From JAYSYM01 sp964543475 (GTDB lineage: Bacteria; Bdellovibrionota; Bdellovibrionia; Bdellovibrionales; JAMPXM01): DNA of 64,000 bases. The notes under the pieces are model-generated. The model was not told where the DNA came from and made no database searches. It saw only the letters and a program-made list of their open reading frames with translations. Shown here in pieces: positions 25,673 to 34,519 of this stretch (position 1 is its first letter; each line of letters begins with the position of its first letter). Both the position numbers and the translations under genes were made by a program. The stretch lies in assembly GCA_964543475.1 (NCBI GenBank), contig CAZIYJ010000003.1:124001-188000 (forward strand), in the 5' to 3' direction.

Positions 25673-27283
25673 ATGTCTGAAGTTTGGCAACGGATTCTTA
25701 TTGCAGCATTTCTCTCGATATCTGGTTGCCTGGTTACCTACGCTCTTACCACCTCATCAAAAAATACTTTAGAGAGATCTCCGAACGAAGAGCCGGTGGC
25801 ATTGATCATTTCGTCAGAGAACGAAGTTCAGCGAAGGCTCTCTGAGCGCCTAGTTTGGCGAAAAATTTTTGATAACCAATATCTCTACGCAGGTGAAGCG
25901 ATCCGAACCGCCGTTAGTTCAACAGCTACTCTTGAGTTCCTTGCGCAAAAAACTATTGTGCAGCTTGATCCAGAAACGGTCGTTCAAATCGAGCGCAATG
26001 GCGGCAACGTAAATTTAGATTTTCTAAAAGGAAATCTTTTTATTCGATCAGAGGCGGCCAAAGACACACTGACTTTAAGTTCAGGCGGAAAGACTCTTGC
26101 AATTCAAAATGCTGAACTGTCTGTTTCAAAGGCCGATGTAAATTCGAATATTCAAGTTGAAGTGAGCAAAGGTGAAGTCAAAGGAACTGAGCAAGAACAA
26201 CAAAGAATTGAAATTGTAAATCCGGTACCTCGACAAGTACTGTACGTGAATCCCGGTGAGAATCGTTCTGTCGCAATTGAGTGGAAAGAGATACCACGAA
26301 GCTATATAGTTTCAATTGAACTCGGGGAGTCGCCGCAGCGACTGAGTAAGGTGACTGACGTTCAAATCGTTGAGAACCAACGCACGATAAATTTGCCGCT
26401 GAAGACGGGCCGATATTATTTTAAGATTTCAGCGGTTGATGTCGACGGCAAATTACCTCCGCTAGCTAGTTTCACTCGAAGAATTGAACTTCGACCTAAG
26501 CTTTCGCCAATCACTTTAGAGCCAGCAAATGGATCTAAAGTGCAAGTGGCTTCAGACAAATCAGAAATCGAATTTCGATGGGCAAATCCAGGTCAACTTG
26601 AGAATTTGGTGGTTGAATATGCTCGCTCACCAGACTTGCGAGTCGATCACGGAAGTTTACGATTAAAAAATGAACTCTCGAGTCGGATTCCAATTCGATG
26701 GAATAATGGTGAAATATTCTGGCGAGTCAGCGGTGTTGTGCCCGGTACTAGAGATACGGTTTCAAGTAAGATTACTAAGTTTTCATTACAAACAGGAGTG
26801 GTCATCGCACCACCAATCGCGGTAGCAACGCCAGCGCCGACTCCGGTATCAACGCCAAGTCCTACTCCGGTTGCCCAAGCATCACCATCACCTTCTCCTT
26901 CGCCGAGTGCTACCCCGCAAGTTGCCCAACCAGCGCCGACGGCCAAACCAAAAATAGCGGCCCCACTTGTAGATGAAGCAGTTGAAAAAGAGGGAATCGT
27001 CGGTAAAAACGACGGGACTGCAAAAGTTAACTGGAAGCCTGTGGCCGAGGCGAAGCAATATCAAGTGCAGGTTTTGGATTCACAAGGACAAGTTATTCAG
27101 ACCACAAAAGTCGGAACGACTTCAGTCAATTTAAGTAACTTAAAGACAGGCGACTACAAAGTGACTTTGAATTCAATCGACAGGGCCGGGGAAGTTGGGT
27201 CGGCAAGCCGTGAGATCTTACTTAAAATTCCGGAATACAGTTCAGTGCGCGCGCCAAAAATTAAAAGCATGACTGTAAAGTAG
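25673..27283 (+). CDS. FecR-domain surface protein with fibronectin-like repeats
   Basis: A 536-residue membrane-anchored protein: an N-terminal hydrophobic segment (about 8-25), a FecR-like beta domain (about 65-170, with YAGEAIRT...ATLEF, IVQLDPETVVQIER and LFIRSEA), two fibronectin type III-like beta domains, a Thr/Pro/Ser-rich linker around residues 385-425 (TPAPTPVSTPSPTP), and a C-terminal Fn3-like domain (VNWKPVAEAKQYQVQVLD). FecR domains in iron systems are sensors, but here no sigma factor is adjacent, so a structural or peptidoglycan-related role is likelier. It is convergent with the cyclase. Confidence 0.75.
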   Translation: MSEVWQRILIAAFLSISGCLVTYALTTSSKNTLERSPNEEPVALIISSENEVQRRLSERLVWRKIFDNQYLYAGEAIRTAVSSTATLEFLAQKTIVQLDPETVVQIERNGGNVNLDFLKGNLFIRSEAAKDTLTLSSGGKTLAIQNAELSVSKADVNSNIQVEVSKGEVKGTEQEQQRIEIVNPVPRQVLYVNPGENRSVAIEWKEIPRSYIVSIELGESPQRLSKVTDVQIVENQRTINLPLKTGRYYFKISAVDVDGKLPPLASFTRRIELRPKLSPITLEPANGSKVQVASDKSEIEFRWANPGQLENLVVEYARSPDLRVDHGSLRLKNELSSRIPIRWNNGEIFWRVSGVVPGTRDTVSSKITKFSLQTGVVIAPPIAVATPAPTPVSTPSPTPVAQASPSPSPSPSATPQVAQPAPTAKPKIAAPLVDEAVEKEGIVGKNDGTAKVNWKPVAEAKQYQVQVLDSQGQVIQTTKVGTTSVNLSNLKTGDYKVTLNSIDRAGEVGSASREILLKIPEYSSVRAPKIKSMTVK

Positions 27284-27286
27284 AGC

Positions 27287-29152
27287 TTATGCGACCGAGG
27301 CTGAGTCGTCGGAAGAATCACTGATCTTAACTTTATCTGCGTCTGCTGGCTCAAAATCAGAGTATGGTGTTGATACGATCACTTGCGCACCATTTTCGAA
27401 ATATCCTCGTACCTTGAACATATTAATTGGCTCGCTCTTGCCTTTTACTTCTGCGGCGCCTGCAAATTCGAATATAAAGCGATCAGTTAAGCTTGCTGCA
27501 ACCGCATCGCTTACGAGTAGATCGGCACCAAACGCCTTCGTTGAAGATTCAACTCGAGATGCCATATTGACCGTATCGCCGATGGCCGTATATTCCATAC
27601 GCTCGGTAGAGCCGATCGTGCCAGAAATTGCGGGCCCTGAGTGGAGACCGATACCAATTCTAATCACAGTTTGTTCGCGAGCAGCTCGTTTTTCATTGAG
27701 AGCAGAGAGTGCCGTACGCATTTCTAAACAGGCTTGAAGAGCATACCGATTATCTTCGCCGGTACTGTTAGGTGCGCCCCAGATTGCCATGATGGCGTCG
27801 CCAACAAATTTATCTACGATCCCATGGTTACGAGTGATGATACTAACCATGATTTCAAAATACTCATTGAGCATTTCGACAACTTCTTCTGGCGTGTGGC
27901 CTTCGCTAAATTTAGTAAAGTCTCTGATGTCACTAAAGAGTACCGTGACTTCTTTTCGAGTTCCGCCAAGATTCAAGTCGCCTTTAAGCATATCGTTTGC
28001 AACCGACGAGCCGTGGAATTTGTTTAAAATATTTTTCACTCGGTCGCGTTCTCTCAGTCCAACAATCATCTCGTTAAATGCCTGAGCGAGTTGACCAATT
28101 TCATCGCTACTTCGAACTTTCGCCGTAATATTAAAATTTCCTTGCGCAAGATAGGTGGCAGCTTCGTGAAGTTTTTCAATTGGGAAGGTGATTGAGAGCG
28201 CGAACAAAATTACTAAGAACAGTGCGCCTGAAAACGCGTAACCCGCAATTGAATAAGACTCATTTCGCATTTCACGGGCTGGTTCTAAGATAACGTCTTC
28301 TGGCGCTTGTGCGACAGCAATTAAACCAAAAGCTGTGCGACTGTAAGCACCAGTGAACCATTTTTGCGTTTCTGGGTCGAAGAACCGCGGAATTTGCACC
28401 TTCGCGGTTGCTTCTGAATTGGCAATTGCTTCACTCACGATCGGCACGTTGGCCAAATTTTTTCCTTCAAGCACAGGCTCATCATCTTTGTGAGCTAACA
28501 CGTAGCCTTCTGAATCGACGAGATAGAGTTTTCTTGCGCCCGAAACTGCAAATGATGATTGAAGGCGATCTAGACGAATATCCGCAATCGCGACATGTCG
28601 TACGACACCTGAAGAGTCGGCAAATGGCACCGCTATGCTAAACATCGGCGCTTTCTTGTGAATGGTCGCTGTGCGAATCAGTACTTTCTGTGCACTTGAG
28701 AAAACACTCAAGATCGGAAACGGACGTTCTCTTCTAACTTCATCTATGTGTGAAGCAGTGAGCTGATATTGTTCTAAGTAAGGTAAGTTAGTTTCGCGCC
28801 GATGAAGCTTTGGACGGCCTTCTTCAAGGACATAAAGATCAAGATTCACAAGGTCTAAGTCTTTACCAAAAACTAGATCGAGCGCGCGGCGTCGCTGTTG
28901 CTCGTCAGCAAAGTCTTGGAGGAGAAGGTCAGTTGTTGTTCTGATTTTTTCTAAGTTGTTTAAAATCAGCGACTCCACCTCGACTGATTTTGCATTTACA
29001 AGGTCCGCATTGGCTTGCTGCTGGTTCTCTCGAAATTTCTGTTCGAAGAGTTGTGAGTTGCGATAGGCGATGGGAAGTACCACCGCCAAAATTAAGGCGA
29101 GTGTGCCTGCAACGAGCTTTGCCGATATTGATATTTTTATACCTGTACGCAC
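27287..29152 (-). CDS. Membrane class III adenylate cyclase with Cache-like sensor and HAMP
   Basis: A 621-residue enzyme making cAMP from ATP. Topology: membrane segment (about 11-29), extracytoplasmic sensor (30-300, Cache-like with AIADIRLD and LVDSEGYVLAH), second membrane segment (301-322), HAMP (323-375) and cyclase domain (390-575). Catalytic residues are all present: metal Asp408 (FSDIRDF) and Asp452 (VGDAIMA), adenine-binding Lys448 and Asp526 (IGDTVN), and Asn529/Arg533 (NMASRVES). The C-terminal tail is acidic and Ser-rich. A perfect palindrome lies 50 bases upstream. Confidence 0.93.
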   Translation of the reverse strand: MRTGIKISISAKLVAGTLALILAVVLPIAYRNSQLFEQKFRENQQQANADLVNAKSVEVESLILNNLEKIRTTTDLLLQDFADEQQRRRALDLVFGKDLDLVNLDLYVLEEGRPKLHRRETNLPYLEQYQLTASHIDEVRRERPFPILSVFSSAQKVLIRTATIHKKAPMFSIAVPFADSSGVVRHVAIADIRLDRLQSSFAVSGARKLYLVDSEGYVLAHKDDEPVLEGKNLANVPIVSEAIANSEATAKVQIPRFFDPETQKWFTGAYSRTAFGLIAVAQAPEDVILEPAREMRNESYSIAGYAFSGALFLVILFALSITFPIEKLHEAATYLAQGNFNITAKVRSSDEIGQLAQAFNEMIVGLRERDRVKNILNKFHGSSVANDMLKGDLNLGGTRKEVTVLFSDIRDFTKFSEGHTPEEVVEMLNEYFEIMVSIITRNHGIVDKFVGDAIMAIWGAPNSTGEDNRYALQACLEMRTALSALNEKRAAREQTVIRIGIGLHSGPAISGTIGSTERMEYTAIGDTVNMASRVESSTKAFGADLLVSDAVAASLTDRFIFEFAGAAEVKGKSEPINMFKVRGYFENGAQVIVSTPYSDFEPADADKVKISDSSDDSASVA

Positions 29153-29201
29153 GGTGTTTCATCGGTTTTCAGGTGCAGAGTCATGAGAGGTTAAAACAAC
29201 T

Positions 29202-29219
29202 GTTCGACCTAGGTCGAAC
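29202..29219. promoter_or_regulatory. Perfect 18-bp palindrome, candidate operator
   Basis: GTTCGACCTAGGTCGAAC reads the same on both strands. It sits in the 148-base gap between the divergent adenylate cyclase (50 bases away) and the three-gene envelope operon (82 bases away), the usual place for a dimeric repressor or activator. No cognate regulator is encoded next to it. Confidence 0.5.
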
Positions 29220-29300
29220 CATAGACCTCAGCTGAATTGAAACTACGTCTTTGCTTAGGTAGCATAGGACGAGCCCAAGAAAAGATCGGGGAATCTACAT

Positions 29301-30203
29301 ATGCAAATTCGCACAGCCATCGTATCGGTCCTAATTTTTTCACTTATCGCATCTCCAGCGTACTCTCAGCAAAAGCCCGCTGAGAAAGCTCCTGCAGTTA
29401 AAGCTTCAGATAAACAAGCAGAGAAGCAAGCTGTGAGACAAGCAGAGAAGTTGGTAGACAAAGAAGATCGCTCTGATCGAGATGACAAGAAGTTAGAAAA
29501 TAAAACGGCACAAGAAATTGCCGATCTCGTCAAAGACCTAGACTATCCTGAACTTCAGGTCGTGCCTCGAGCGAGTGATCGTCTCAGAATGGAAGCAAGA
29601 GATGAGGGCCGAGGTTGGTTTTATCAACATTGGCCAATTCAATTGTCTGGTCTAGCTACACTTGCAACCGCGACTTACGGTAAGAGCGAAATCCGCACTC
29701 CATCTTCAGACGCAGCAGAAAATGCTTCGTTCGAGCAGCAAGCGGGACGAGTCCTTATGGTCGGTCAACTAGTAGGAGCAGGCTGGCTTCTTGGCGGAGT
29801 GGTGTGGGGTTTGCGAAAACCTTATCGCAAAGGATTAAACGAGATCTCAAAAATTCAAGGCAAAGATGTCCGATCTAATTTAATGAGAGAGCGTTTAGCT
29901 GAGGAGTCTCTTGAGTCTCCAGCAAAACTTGTGAAGCCTCTTCGTATCGCTTCAGTTGTTACCAATTTTGCAGTTTCATTATTAATGGCGAACTACTTAA
30001 GTGATGAAGGTCGAATTATCGCAGCAGGGTCGGCAGCGCTCGCCTTTGTTCCGCTTATCTACGATGATCCAACGGTCTACACCTGGGAGAAGCATCAAGA
30101 ATACAAACGCAAAATCTACGGACCTGTTTCTTCGACAGGGTTCGGCATCGATCGTGCGAGTCAACGTCTGGTGCCTACAACTACACTTACATGGAATTTC
30201 TAG
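29301..30203 (+). CDS. Exported membrane protein of unknown function
   Basis: A 300-residue protein: a signal peptide ending AYSQ, a highly charged Lys/Glu/Asp stretch (about 25-80, coiled-coil-like), then three to four hydrophobic segments (about 112-125, 152-172, 218-232, 240-255). The C-terminus is aromatic and polar. No domain recognised. It is the first gene of a three-gene operon: its stop abuts the next ATG directly. Confidence 0.7.
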   Translation: MQIRTAIVSVLIFSLIASPAYSQQKPAEKAPAVKASDKQAEKQAVRQAEKLVDKEDRSDRDDKKLENKTAQEIADLVKDLDYPELQVVPRASDRLRMEARDEGRGWFYQHWPIQLSGLATLATATYGKSEIRTPSSDAAENASFEQQAGRVLMVGQLVGAGWLLGGVVWGLRKPYRKGLNEISKIQGKDVRSNLMRERLAEESLESPAKLVKPLRIASVVTNFAVSLLMANYLSDEGRIIAAGSAALAFVPLIYDDPTVYTWEKHQEYKRKIYGPVSSTGFGIDRASQRLVPTTTLTWNF

Positions 30204-31064
30204 ATGAGATTATTCGTCTTAGTAGTTTTAGCCTTTGCTAGCATTGCGAATGCCGATGTCTATGATCAAGCCGTCGACAACTTTGCCACTCAGCGAAAAA
30301 TCGCTAAAGCAAAGCTCTGTAATTCGACAGAGGCATACACAAAAACTCTAAAATTCTTACGTGAAACAAAAGATTTTCACTTTAACGAAGAAGCCAATCG
30401 TAAAATTGCCGAGCAAGTTTCTAAAGGATGCACAGGTAGTGCTGAGCGATTCTCTCAAGTTCTAGTTCTGCTTAAGACAGTGGGCCTTTCAGAAAAGAAG
30501 TCACTCGAGGTCGCACTCGAATTCGTGTTCTCTTCTCCGGATGTGCAAAAGAATTTCATTGAAGTCTTTTCGAAGTCATTTCTATCAGAGTTCTTTGATT
30601 ATGAATTTCCTAAAGCTATGAAGTTGGCGTTAGAGCTATCGAAGGACTATGAAGGTGACCCAGCAATCCTTCGAGCCGATTTTATTTCGCTAGTGAAGTA
30701 CTGTAAAGAGAAGAAGGGTTTAGATCTTCCGCTAAGCCAATGTGCTTCGTATGCCGTCATGGTGGCAAAGCTTAGCCAATTTCATGAAAAAGGAATTGCG
30801 ACGGAGTTCACAACACTTTACGAACAGCTTCGATTTCGTAAAGACATGACTTTTGACGTAAAGAAGGCGATGGAAATTGCGCCGCGCATTTTGCAAAGTG
30901 GTCCCAAGGCAAAAGATAACTTTTTTGCAGCGTACGAGTTTGCAATGAAAGATTTAGAATTCAATCGTGCACAGGCTCTCACGTTTGGCTTGCAGCTTGC
31001 GGACCGATCTTACTTGGGTGAGAAACCTCCGATTCTTCAATTCAATTTAGAAAAAAGTCTTTAA
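30204..31064 (+). CDS. Secreted helical protein of unknown function
   Basis: A 286-residue exported protein (signal peptide ending ANA). The mature part is strongly helical, with several Cys that could pair (KLCNS, KGCTG, KYCKE, QCASY) and Phe/Leu-rich helices. No family recognised. It is the middle gene of an operon: it starts immediately after the previous stop and ends in a TAATG overlap with the fibronectin-like protein. Confidence 0.7.
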   Translation: MRLFVLVVLAFASIANADVYDQAVDNFATQRKIAKAKLCNSTEAYTKTLKFLRETKDFHFNEEANRKIAEQVSKGCTGSAERFSQVLVLLKTVGLSEKKSLEVALEFVFSSPDVQKNFIEVFSKSFLSEFFDYEFPKAMKLALELSKDYEGDPAILRADFISLVKYCKEKKGLDLPLSQCASYAVMVAKLSQFHEKGIATEFTTLYEQLRFRKDMTFDVKKAMEIAPRILQSGPKAKDNFFAAYEFAMKDLEFNRAQALTFGLQLADRSYLGEKPPILQFNLEKSL

Positions 31065-32056
31065 TGTCGCGAGTCTTATCTCTGTTACTCATATTTGGCG
31101 GTTATGCCTGGGGGCAGGCACCTAGCCCAACTCCTGCGTCAACGCCAAGTTTGTCGGCAGCCGCACAACAAGCTTCAATTGAAGCAGCAAATGCCGAAGC
31201 TACGCTCGATATCGAGTGGGAGAAAATTGAAGATGCAACTTCCTACGAAATAAGACTCACTCCCTCAACGGGCGGAGAAGTATTGAAGTTTTTGAGTAGC
31301 GACACTCGGCTCACTCAGAAGCTGCCGCAAGGTTCCTATAAATTTCAGATTCGCTCTCGAGAAAGAACGAGCGGCTATTTTGGCCCTTGGAGTGAAGAAA
31401 CAGAAGTCGAAGTGACGCCGAAGGCTGTACAGCTGATTGCGCCTGCGCAAGGTATCGAAATATCTGAACCGAAAGAAAAACGCACCCAAGTAGAATTTCA
31501 ATGGAGCCCGGTGGTTGGCGCGAAAGAATACACGCTTCGCATCTGGTTTGATGAAGAGAAGAATGCTCGAGAATTTAAAAGTAAGTCGGCAAAAAAGCTT
31601 CTCACTCTTCCCACGGCTAAGACCTACGCTTGGCAGGTCACTTTTTTAACTGATCGATCGATCGGATACTTAGCTGCGCCGCAAATCGGAAATTTCACTG
31701 TTCTCGGAAAACAACTGATGAAACCATTAATTACAGAAAAACTTCTCCCTGCCGACGCCGACCCTAAATCTCAAATCGCAAATCAAATGATTAAGTGGAA
31801 AGCTTCTCAAGCTGCAAAAAGTTTTAAAGTAAAATTTTTGCGCAGAGCACTCGACGAAGAAGAGTGGACTCAAGTAAAAGAGATAGCGAAGCAAGAGTCG
31901 ACTGATTTGCAGTTTGAAAAGTTAAAGCCAGGGGCCTATAAAATTGAAGTGACTTCTCAGTCGCCAAATCGAGTGAGCTCTGATCCTGCGGTCTACGAAT
32001 TTGTTGTAAAGCCGAGTGAGGCTGAGCTCAATCAAGCAATGAAGATGGCCCTCTAG
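31064..32056 (+). CDS. Exported protein with fibronectin-type domains
   Basis: A 330-residue exported protein. The signal peptide (ends WGQ) is followed by a short Pro/Ser/Thr linker and three beta domains of fibronectin III type, with the repeated pattern W-x(4-6)-A-x-x-Y-x-(L/I/V)-R (IEWEKIEDATSYEIRL, FQWSPVVGAKEYTLRI, IKWKASQAAKSFKVKF). It resembles the C-terminal repeats of the FecR protein 4 kb upstream, so the two may bind the same partner. It is the last gene of the operon and overlaps nth by 4 bases at its end. Confidence 0.72.
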   Translation: MSRVLSLLLIFGGYAWGQAPSPTPASTPSLSAAAQQASIEAANAEATLDIEWEKIEDATSYEIRLTPSTGGEVLKFLSSDTRLTQKLPQGSYKFQIRSRERTSGYFGPWSEETEVEVTPKAVQLIAPAQGIEISEPKEKRTQVEFQWSPVVGAKEYTLRIWFDEEKNAREFKSKSAKKLLTLPTAKTYAWQVTFLTDRSIGYLAAPQIGNFTVLGKQLMKPLITEKLLPADADPKSQIANQMIKWKASQAAKSFKVKFLRRALDEEEWTQVKEIAKQESTDLQFEKLKPGAYKIEVTSQSPNRVSSDPAVYEFVVKPSEAELNQAMKMAL

Positions 32057-32763
32057 ACCGAACCCTTCACTCCATTTCTTTCGCAGAACTGAAGTACCGG
32101 ACATATCGAGCAACTTGGGCGCTCTTTCTTACAAATGTAATTTCCAAACGGAACTAAGAGCTCAATAATTTCAATCCAATATTTTTTTGGAAGTTTGTTA
32201 GCCAGCGCTAATAGTGTTTGCTCGGCACGACCAGTTTTTATGTAGCCCCAGCGATTTGTAATTCGATGAACGTGAGTATCAACTCCAAGTGCGGGAACTT
32301 TTCCCCCGATTCCTAGAACAAGGTTTGCTGATTTTGGTCCAAGCCCTGGAAGAGCTGCCAATGTTTCGTAGTCAGCAGGAAGTTCTCCATCGAATTGTTC
32401 AACTGCGATCACGGCAATTGCTTTAATTGCTTTTGCCTTCTCTCGGCTGAAACTTGCCGGCCGAATGAGGTCGCAGATTTCGTTTTCTGTAAGACGGTTC
32501 ATCTCGAACGCATTCTGAGCTTTCTTTAACAGCCGCAAGGAAGCCGGCAGGCTGACTTCGTCAAATGTTCGAACTGAAACGATACTCGCGCACGCTTGTT
32601 CGAATAAAGAGTCACAGCCGAGATCACGAAGCTCAAAGAGCATCGCCTTCGGAAGTTCCTCAGTCGCTTCGCGAATACGGTTTAACATTTCACCCACTGG
32701 ATGGAGGCGCAGAACTTTTGCAGTTAGAGGCTGAGGGCAGATTTTTTGCTGTTGTACATTCAT
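32053..32763 (-). CDS. nth: Endonuclease III
   Basis: A 236-residue DNA glycosylase/AP lyase that removes oxidised pyrimidines. The helix-hairpin-helix LPGLGPKSANLVL carries catalytic Lys144, Asp162 is in VDTHVHR, and the C-terminal [4Fe-4S] loop has Cys211, 218, 221 and 227 in the C-x6-C-x2-C-x5-C spacing. It is about 20 residues longer at the N-terminus than typical Nth. It is followed, after 98 bases, by the pot operon on the same strand. Confidence 0.93.
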   Translation of the reverse strand: MNVQQQKICPQPLTAKVLRLHPVGEMLNRIREATEELPKAMLFELRDLGCDSLFEQACASIVSVRTFDEVSLPASLRLLKKAQNAFEMNRLTENEICDLIRPASFSREKAKAIKAIAVIAVEQFDGELPADYETLAALPGLGPKSANLVLGIGGKVPALGVDTHVHRITNRWGYIKTGRAEQTLLALANKLPKKYWIEIIELLVPFGNYICKKERPSCSICPVLQFCERNGVKGSV

Positions 32764-32861
32764 AGGTTAAGCATGAAAAACCTTTGCGCTTAATACCTCA
32801 AGTGCTTGGGGAGATTGTGTGGACGTTTTGAAAAATATTTACGTCAGCACTAGACGTTGAT

Positions 32862-33662
32862 CTAGCTGCGTTTTAACTGTTGAGGCTTTCGCAAATAAAG
32901 AAGTGCAAAACAAAGAGACGCAGAAATCGAAAGGATCATCACTGACATCGCATGCAGCTTCGGGCTCAACCCCGATTTCATTGAAGCGTAAAGAGTAACG
33001 GGAAGAGTGTCAGAGCCGACACCGCTGTTAAAAAATGTAATTAAGAAGTCATCGAACGAAAGAAGAAAGCATAGCAAGAAAGAGTTGAGTAGCGCGGGCT
33101 TGAGAAGCGGGAAAAGAACTCGCGTAAAGATTTGCGTTTCGGTCGCGCCTAGGTCTCGTGCGGCATCATCAAACTGATTTTCTAAAACACGCAATCTCGC
33201 GCCAACAACTAAAATCGAAAATGGAAGAGTCATCGTGATGTGAGCAATTATCACCGTAACAAGACTGAGCTGCACGCCAATCAATGCAAACCAAGACAAG
33301 AGTGAAAGCGCCAAAACAAGTTCAGGTAAAGTTAGAGAGAGGCTCGATAGCAGCATAAGGATCGTGCGGCCGCGAATCTTCCACTTGCTAAGCGCTAAAG
33401 CCGCAAACAATCCAAGTACACTTGAGACCGCTGACGAAGTTGATGCTACAATAATACTTCTCGAGACAGCTCCCCACAAAAGCTCATCTTCAAGTGCGGC
33501 TTGGTACCAACTCAGTGAAAAATTAATTTCTCCCTCGCTTCCGCGAACGATTATGGAAAATACGAAGAGCGCAATGAGCGGTAAGAAAAGTATAGTGAGA
33601 GTTCCCCGCAAAACGACTCGAGTGATGAGGGGCGGAGCGGGTCGAGTGCGTTCTAAGTTCAT
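32862..33662 (-). CDS. potC: Spermidine/putrescine ABC transporter permease PotC
   Basis: A 266-residue inner-membrane permease with six helices and the EAA-loop motif (AARDLGATETQIFTRVLFP). With PotB it forms the channel of the polyamine importer. The ATG at 33662 overlaps the potB stop (ATGA) and gives the expected family length; longer in-frame starts were rejected. It is the last gene of potABC on this strand. Confidence 0.9.
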   Translation of the reverse strand: MNLERTRPAPPLITRVVLRGTLTILFLPLIALFVFSIIVRGSEGEINFSLSWYQAALEDELLWGAVSRSIIVASTSSAVSSVLGLFAALALSKWKIRGRTILMLLSSLSLTLPELVLALSLLSWFALIGVQLSLVTVIIAHITMTLPFSILVVGARLRVLENQFDDAARDLGATETQIFTRVLFPLLKPALLNSFLLCFLLSFDDFLITFFNSGVGSDTLPVTLYASMKSGLSPKLHAMSVMILSISASLCFALLYLRKPQQLKRS

Positions 33663-34519
33663 GTGGTCACCGCGCCACTCGCCGCATCTTTTGGTGTACG
33701 TCGAGAAATTAAAACCGATGTTCCGATAATCAAAATTAAGAACATCGTCAGTGCTGCGCCAAATGGCCAATCTCGCGCCTTTAAGAACTGCTCAGTAATC
33801 AGATTCCCGATCAGCATTGTCTTTGCGCCTCCTAAAAGATCAGGAATAACAAATTCGCCAAGCGCAGGAATAAAGACCATCAAAAAACCAGATATTAAAG
33901 GGACTCGAAGGACTGGAATCAAAACATTCCAAGCTGTTTGCCAGTGATTTGCTCCGAGATCGTGAGCAGCCTCAATGAGCGAATCATCAAATCTCTCAAA
34001 GGCAGTAAAGAGCGGGAGAATCATAAACGGCAAATAAGACGTGACCATCCCAAAGATCACTAGAGGCAAATTTTGCGAAAGCGAAAAAGGATCAAAATCT
34101 ACTTGCAGAGTAGTTAGCACATAGGCAAGCGGGCCATCGTGAGCTGTAAAAAGTTTCAGTGCATAAATGCGAATGACTAGATTGGTAAAGAACGGAAGCG
34201 AAAGTAAAAAAAGTAGAAGCGATCGTTTTCTTGGAGGCGCAGCTGTTGCTGCCCAAACTATTGGAAAGCCAATCAGCATGCAAAGCACTGCCGTCAAACT
34301 GGCAAGCGCAACACTCTTTAAAAAGATCATCAAATAAAGCGAATCGAAGAGTCGTGCGAAGTTGACTAACGTAAGTTGCCATTGCACGCCGCCATAGGTT
34401 CCACGAGTAAGGAAGCTTGTTACTGCGACGAGTATGAGAGGACCTACGAAAAATAAAAAGTACCAAGCAAGGGGAAGGCGAGCTGCCGCCGCTAAAGAAG
34501 CGCTTAGGCGGTGCTTCAT
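33659..34519 (-). CDS. potB: Spermidine/putrescine ABC transporter permease PotB
   Basis: A 286-residue inner-membrane permease. The EAA-loop is EAAHDLGANHWQTAWNVLIP, and the remaining segments are hydrophobic helices in the BPD_transp_1 pattern. It pairs with PotC and is energised by PotA. It overlaps both potA and potC by 4 bases (ATGA), so the three are translationally coupled. Confidence 0.9.
   Translation of the reverse strand: MKHRLSASLAAAARLPLAWYFLFFVGPLILVAVTSFLTRGTYGGVQWQLTLVNFARLFDSLYLMIFLKSVALASLTAVLCMLIGFPIVWAATAAPPRKRSLLLFLLSLPFFTNLVIRIYALKLFTAHDGPLAYVLTTLQVDFDPFSLSQNLPLVIFGMVTSYLPFMILPLFTAFERFDDSLIEAAHDLGANHWQTAWNVLIPVLRVPLISGFLMVFIPALGEFVIPDLLGGAKTMLIGNLITEQFLKARDWPFGAALTMFLILIIGTSVLISRRTPKDAASGAVTT

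Noticed and set aside
32820..32861. Terminator after potC
   Set aside because: A 5-bp stem (ACGTC/GACGT) and a T-rich stretch exist on the minus strand, but the pairing is too weak to annotate.
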